Source of the DNA: Hyphomonas johnsonii MHS-2
GTDB taxonomy: Bacteria > Pseudomonadota > Alphaproteobacteria > Caulobacterales > Hyphomonadaceae
DNA length: 64,000 nucleotides
Assembly (NCBI RefSeq): GCF_000685275.1
Contig: NZ_ARYK01000004.1
Span: 124,001-188,000 of the forward strand
Direction: 5' to 3'
The notes under the pieces were generated by a model, which worked only from the letters and a program-made list of their open reading frames with translations, did no database searches and was not told the DNA's origin. Shown here piece after piece: positions 61,096 to 64,000 of this stretch; the first letter of the stretch is position 1; each line of letters begins with the position of its first letter. A program made the position numbers and the translations under genes.

Positions 61096-61322
61096 AGGCT
61101 TGTCCCCCGCAAATCGCCTCGCAAGCGCCCGCGCGCCGGGAAGCGCGCACAATCGTATCCGACAGCGCCGGACCTGGCGTATCCTGTGCCGGTCCCGCCC
61201 AGTTCCCGCTGGCGGGACAGCGCGGGAGACGGAGCAAGGGTTCGCGACCTTGCTGCAATCCTGGACTACCAGACTGAAAACGCGTACCCGGCCCTTCGCC
61301 TCCCGCGTCTTTCCAAAGAAAA

Positions 61323-61348
61323 ACCGGACGGCGCTGGGCCGGTCCGGT
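61323..61348 (-). terminator. Terminator of phbB
   Basis: ACCGGAC pairs with GTCCGGT across a 12-nt loop about 30 bp past the phbB stop; the minus-strand side is T-rich (TTTTC then TTT). The rest of the 281-bp gap between the cupin gene and phbB shows no gene. Confidence 0.65.
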
Positions 61349-61376
61349 TCTTCGGTTTGCCTGCAATGTGTGAAGG

Positions 61377-62102
61377 TCAGCCCGCGATGTATTGCGCGCC
61401 GTTCACCGTCATGGTCGCGCCGGTGATGAATGCGGCCTCGTCGCTCGAGAGGTAGGCGCACATCGAGGCGATCTCCTCGGCCTTGCCAAGCCGGCCGACC
61501 GGGATCGAGGCGATGATGCTTTCCAGGACCTTCTCCGGCACGGCCTGGACCATCTCGGTGTCGATGTAGCCGGGGCAGACCACGTTCACGGTGATGCCCT
61601 TCTTGGCGCCTTCCTGGGCCAGCGCCTTGGTGAAGCCGATCAGGCCGGCCTTGGCGGCGGAATAGTTCGCCTGCCCGAACTGGCCCTTCTGGCCATTGAT
61701 CGACGAGATGTTGATGACGCGGCCGAAACCGCGCTCGCGCATGCCTTCCCAGACCTGGCGCGTCACGTTGAACGCCGATGTCAGGTCGATGTCGATGACC
61801 TGCTGCCATTGGTCGAGGCTCATCTTGTGGAAGGGGGCATCGCGCGTCACGCCGGCATTGTTGACGACAATGTCGATCGGCCCGAGATCGGCTTCGATGG
61901 CGGCGAGGCCCTTTCCGACGGCGTCATAGTCCGACACGTCGAACTTGTAGCATTTGATGCCGGTCTCTTTCTCGCACTGCTTCGCGGCTTCGTCATTGCC
62001 CCCGTAATTGGCGGCAACCTTGTAGCCCTTCGCTTTCATCATCTCGCTGATGGCACGCCCGATTCCTCGCGTCCCTCCTGTGACCAGAACTGTTTTTGTC
62101 AT
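61377..62102 (-). CDS. phbB: Acetoacetyl-CoA reductase (polyhydroxybutyrate synthesis)
   Basis: NADPH-dependent reduction of acetoacetyl-CoA to (R)-3-hydroxybutyryl-CoA, the monomer for PHB. The 241-residue SDR protein has TGGTRGIGR (8-16), the NNAGVTRDAPFHKM segment, and the catalytic YSAAK with an upstream Ser (ISSINGQKGQFGQANYSAAK). The C-terminal VCPGYIDTEMV and GATMTVNGAQYI are typical of PhbB. It diverges from the regulator phaR; phaA and phaC are not in the window. Confidence 0.95.
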   Translation of the reverse strand: MTKTVLVTGGTRGIGRAISEMMKAKGYKVAANYGGNDEAAKQCEKETGIKCYKFDVSDYDAVGKGLAAIEADLGPIDIVVNNAGVTRDAPFHKMSLDQWQQVIDIDLTSAFNVTRQVWEGMRERGFGRVINISSINGQKGQFGQANYSAAKAGLIGFTKALAQEGAKKGITVNVVCPGYIDTEMVQAVPEKVLESIIASIPVGRLGKAEEIASMCAYLSSDEAAFITGATMTVNGAQYIAG

Positions 62103-62201
62103 GCCTGTTTTCCTCTCGGCGTGTTGGTTGCCCCGTTGGTAGCCTTCCTCAGCCCCGAACATCAATAGCGCATTGGTTGCACGCAAAATCTGTGCAAACA
62201 T

Positions 62202-62217
62202 TGCTGCATAGCACAAT
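62202..62217. promoter_or_regulatory. Candidate PhaR operator between phbB and phaR
   Basis: TTGCTGCATAGCACAA, an imperfect inverted repeat rich in TGC/GCA, 36 bp before the phaR start. PhaR proteins bind TGC/GCA-rich sites and often repress their own gene; the match is from memory of such sites and unverified. A TTGCACGCAAA and TGTGCAAA nearby add related half-sites. Confidence 0.45.
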
Positions 62218-62253
62218 AATTGCTTCTCCCTTTCGGAGAACAGAGGGCAGGAC

Positions 62254-62826
62254 ATGGCTAAGACAAACGGATCGTCCCAGACGATCATCATCAAGAAATA
62301 CGCGAACAGGCGTCTCTACGACACGTCGACCTCATCCTATGTCACGCTCGACCATCTGTCGGAACTTGTCCGCGAGGGCCGTGATTTTGAAGTCAGGGAC
62401 GCCAAGACAGGCGACGACCTGACCCGCCAGGTCCTCACACAAATCATTTTCGAGCAGGAAACAAAGGGCGAAGGCGCCCTTCCGCTGAATTTCCTGCGCC
62501 AGCTGATCGGCTTCTATGGCGGCGGCGCGCAGACCTTCCTGCCCGCCTTTCTCGACATGTCGATGAACAGTTTTGCCGACACGCAAAAGGAATGGCGCAA
62601 GGCGGCCAATCCGATGTCAGCCTTCGAGAAACAGGCCAAGCGCAACATGGCGATGTTCGAACAGGGCATGAAAATGTTCATGCCGACGCTCTACAAGGCG
62701 TCCCAAACCGAGAAATCGACGCCCAGCAATCCGATCCTCGACTTCCAGGCCGAAGCCCTCGCGGCCATGCAGGCCCAGATGCAGGCCATCCAGGACCAGC
62801 TCGCCGACCTCACGAAAAAGGACTAG
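62254..62826 (+). CDS. phaR: Polyhydroxyalkanoate synthesis regulator PhaR
   Basis: DNA-binding regulator that also senses PHB granules and controls phasin expression. The 190-residue protein begins with the family motif IIIKKYANRRLYDTSTSSYV (about 11-30), then LVREGRDFEVRDAKTGDDL and TQIIFEQETKGE, with a helical granule-binding type C-terminus rich in Met and Gln. Pairing with phbB is the usual arrangement. Confidence 0.96.
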   Translation: MAKTNGSSQTIIIKKYANRRLYDTSTSSYVTLDHLSELVREGRDFEVRDAKTGDDLTRQVLTQIIFEQETKGEGALPLNFLRQLIGFYGGGAQTFLPAFLDMSMNSFADTQKEWRKAANPMSAFEKQAKRNMAMFEQGMKMFMPTLYKASQTEKSTPSNPILDFQAEALAAMQAQMQAIQDQLADLTKKD

Positions 62827-62852
62827 GCCGGGGGCGCCCTGCCGGCCGCCTC

Positions 62853-62877
62853 TGACGCCCCTTTCAGGGGGGCGTCA
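62853..62877. terminator. Shared hairpin between phaR and the small acidic gene
   Basis: TGACGCCCC pairs with GGGGCGTCA; the right arm includes the stop region of the minus-strand gene. It serves two converging genes. No strong T-tract. Confidence 0.55.
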
Positions 62878-63135
62878 CTCCTCATCGCGATCCTCGGGAT
62901 CCGTCTTCGCCGCTGCCGGCGCGTCTGTATAGGTGGCCGGTTCCGGTGCAGGGCCGAGAATGACCGGTGCATCCTCCCCCTTGCAGTGATCGACCTGCGG
63001 GTCCTTTTCGGGGGCGTGCGGGCCTTCACCCGGAAGCATGTGTTGCTGCCGGTGGCGCGCAGCCGTTTCGATCTGCTCGGCTTCCTCGCGTGATGTATTG
63101 GGCCGGGCTTCCTGCGGAAGTGTTGTCCTTGTCAT
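62875..63135 (-). CDS. Small hydrophilic protein, unknown
   Basis: An 86-residue, strongly charged product without membrane segment or signal: an N-terminal Thr/Arg/Glu-rich half with AEQIETAARHRQQHM and a Pro/Ala/Asp-rich tail ending in DPEDRDEE. No family recognised. It has a plausible ATG and ends at a hairpin shared with phaR, so I think it is real, but coding status is uncertain. Confidence 0.5.
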   Translation of the reverse strand: MTRTTLPQEARPNTSREEAEQIETAARHRQQHMLPGEGPHAPEKDPQVDHCKGEDAPVILGPAPEPATYTDAPAAAKTDPEDRDEE

Positions 63136-63233
63136 GGCATGTCTCCTGAACGCCTGACCAACGAATCGCCGCCGCGATCGTTCCGAAGCCTGCCGGGCAG
63201 GGATGGCGGGGTGCGGCGCCGCCCCGAACGAAA

Positions 63234-63259
63234 ACGGCCCGCCCCGAAGGGCAGGCCGT
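63234..63259 (-). terminator. Terminator after the right-edge membrane protein gene
   Basis: ACGGCC pairs with GGCCGT and an inner GCCC with GGGC; on the minus strand it is followed by a short T-run. It lies 29 bp past the stop of the gene at 63288. Confidence 0.65.
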
Positions 63260-63287
63260 CTGGTCTTCAGGACAAGGGGAGTGGGGT

Positions 63288-63866
63288 TCAGATGTCGCCC
63301 GCGACACCAAAGTCACGCCGGGCCGACACAATGGTCACCACCACACCCGCCAGCACGTCCAGCAATGTCATCGACATCAGGATGAAGAAGGTCGAGGTCG
63401 CGAAGTTCGGCAACAGCAGGAACTGGATCAGGCAGACGATGAACAGGATCATCGAGATCGCGTGATTGACGATGGTCGATGTGCCGGTGCTCGTCGATTT
63501 AAGGATTTCGAGGAACAGGAACACGATCGCCAGCAGCAGGATGGCGTCCCCCTTGGTCAGCACCCAGTCGACCCCGGAAATCATCGGCAGGCCCATGAAC
63601 TCGCCATTCAGCAGGCCCAGGATCGGGGCTGATGTCGCCCGGACGATCTGGCCCGATGCATCAATGGTTTCAACCGCACCGCCGAAGCCGAGCGCGAGAA
63701 GGTTGTACAGCGCCACCGGTATCACCAGCAGCGGAAAGATTCCGAAAATTGCGCGCATCAGGTTCCCCTTTTTGTTCGACTCGTCAGAAGCGTGGTTCTC
63801 CCGCTCCTTGCGCTCTCTCTTGGCGATCGCCGCCCCCGCTAGCGCGATCTTGGTATTCTTGCTCAT
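63288..63866 (-). CDS. Multi-pass inner-membrane protein, unknown
   Basis: A 192-residue protein with a charged cytoplasmic N-terminus (about 1-35, many Lys/Arg/Glu) and about four transmembrane helices: near 38-60, 107-123, 132-152 and 158-180. Recognisable strings are AIFGIFPLLVIPVALYNLLA and ILLLAIVFLFLEILKSTSTG. No family name comes to mind. It stands alone with its own terminator; the 134 bp to the right edge contain a TTAAC site and no gene. Confidence 0.7.
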   Translation of the reverse strand: MSKNTKIALAGAAIAKRERKERENHASDESNKKGNLMRAIFGIFPLLVIPVALYNLLALGFGGAVETIDASGQIVRATSAPILGLLNGEFMGLPMISGVDWVLTKGDAILLLAIVFLFLEILKSTSTGTSTIVNHAISMILFIVCLIQFLLLPNFATSTFFILMSMTLLDVLAGVVVTIVSARRDFGVAGDI

Positions 63867-64000
63867 TTCCTATACCCGTCGCTCGCCAGAGTTAACACAA
63901 GGTTTACCGTATTGCTCGGGCCGATGCGAGCGGATTTCCCGCATGCGTGCGGGGACAGGGGGAAGACCCGCAGGAATCGCTGTGAACACTGGAGATTTGG

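Noticed and set aside
60463..61809. Long minus-strand frame spanning gloB, the cupin gene and phbB
   Set aside because: It runs antisense or out of frame through three recognised genes and shows no domain of its own.
1..64000. CRISPR arrays, rRNA, tRNA, intact insertion sequences
   Set aside because: No regularly spaced repeats, no rRNA-like stretches, no cloverleaf and no transposase with terminal inverted repeats were seen by eye; a tool-based scan could still find a weak case.

Overview
The window reads as a high-GC alphaproteobacterial chromosome segment, most likely from the Caulobacterales/Hyphomonadaceae neighbourhood. Supporting clues are the FlaF/FlbT flagellin regulators, a FlbE-type FliH, a DUF6468 flagellar protein, a PhyR/EcfG general stress response pair, PhaR/PhbB polyhydroxybutyrate genes, and TTAAC half-sites (CtrA-like) in front of many flagellar transcription units. 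No rRNA, tRNA, CRISPR array or intact insertion sequence was recognised.

Layout. (1) 1-4.9 kb is an accessory edge: the C-terminal piece of a tyrosine recombinase, then a two-gene Type III restriction-modification system (mod, res), then a twin TTGGGGGTAT repeat where the core genome resumes. (2) 5.1-37.1 kb is a nearly complete flagellar supercluster in alternating blocks: motE-like/DUF6468/fliL (-), fliF-flbE-fliN-fliP-fliG (+), flgI-flgL-flgK-flgE-motB (-), fliM-motA-unknown-flgF-flgG-flgA-flgH-second fliL (+), flgD-fliK (-), flgJ-flgN-flagellin-flaF-flbT-DUF1217 (+), fliI (-), flgB-flgC-fliE-fliQ-flhA-fliR-flhB-fliJ (+). Together these supply export apparatus, MS/C rings, rod, P and L rings, hook, filament, stator and flagellin control. 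Chemotaxis genes and fliD were not seen.

(3) 37.1-47.0 kb is a cyclic-di-GMP/cellulose module: a GAF-GGDEF diguanylate cyclase diverges from bcsA (with PilZ)-bcsB-bcsC and a translationally coupled membrane PAS sensor. The 405-bp divergent region carries three clear inverted repeats, one just ahead of the bcsA start. (4) 47.0-49.2 kb holds ecfG and phyR back to back, without a visible nepR, then a stand-alone PilZ protein and an orphan minus-strand terminator.

(5) 49.2-54.8 kb holds a class III sirtuin and, on the other strand, an overlapping four-gene operon: subtilase lipoprotein, membrane-anchored protein resembling a protease prodomain, small lipoprotein, M23 peptidase lipoprotein. All three lipoproteins have Asp right after the lipobox Cys, which suggests retention on the inner membrane. 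This is my best candidate for an undescribed system. (6) 54.8-64 kb is mostly housekeeping: exported MsrB, DUF2164, TyrA/TyrC dehydrogenase, DUF983, a GGDEF-EAL protein, PII, a methyltransferase, glyoxalase II, a cupin, phbB/phaR, and two unknown genes at the right edge.
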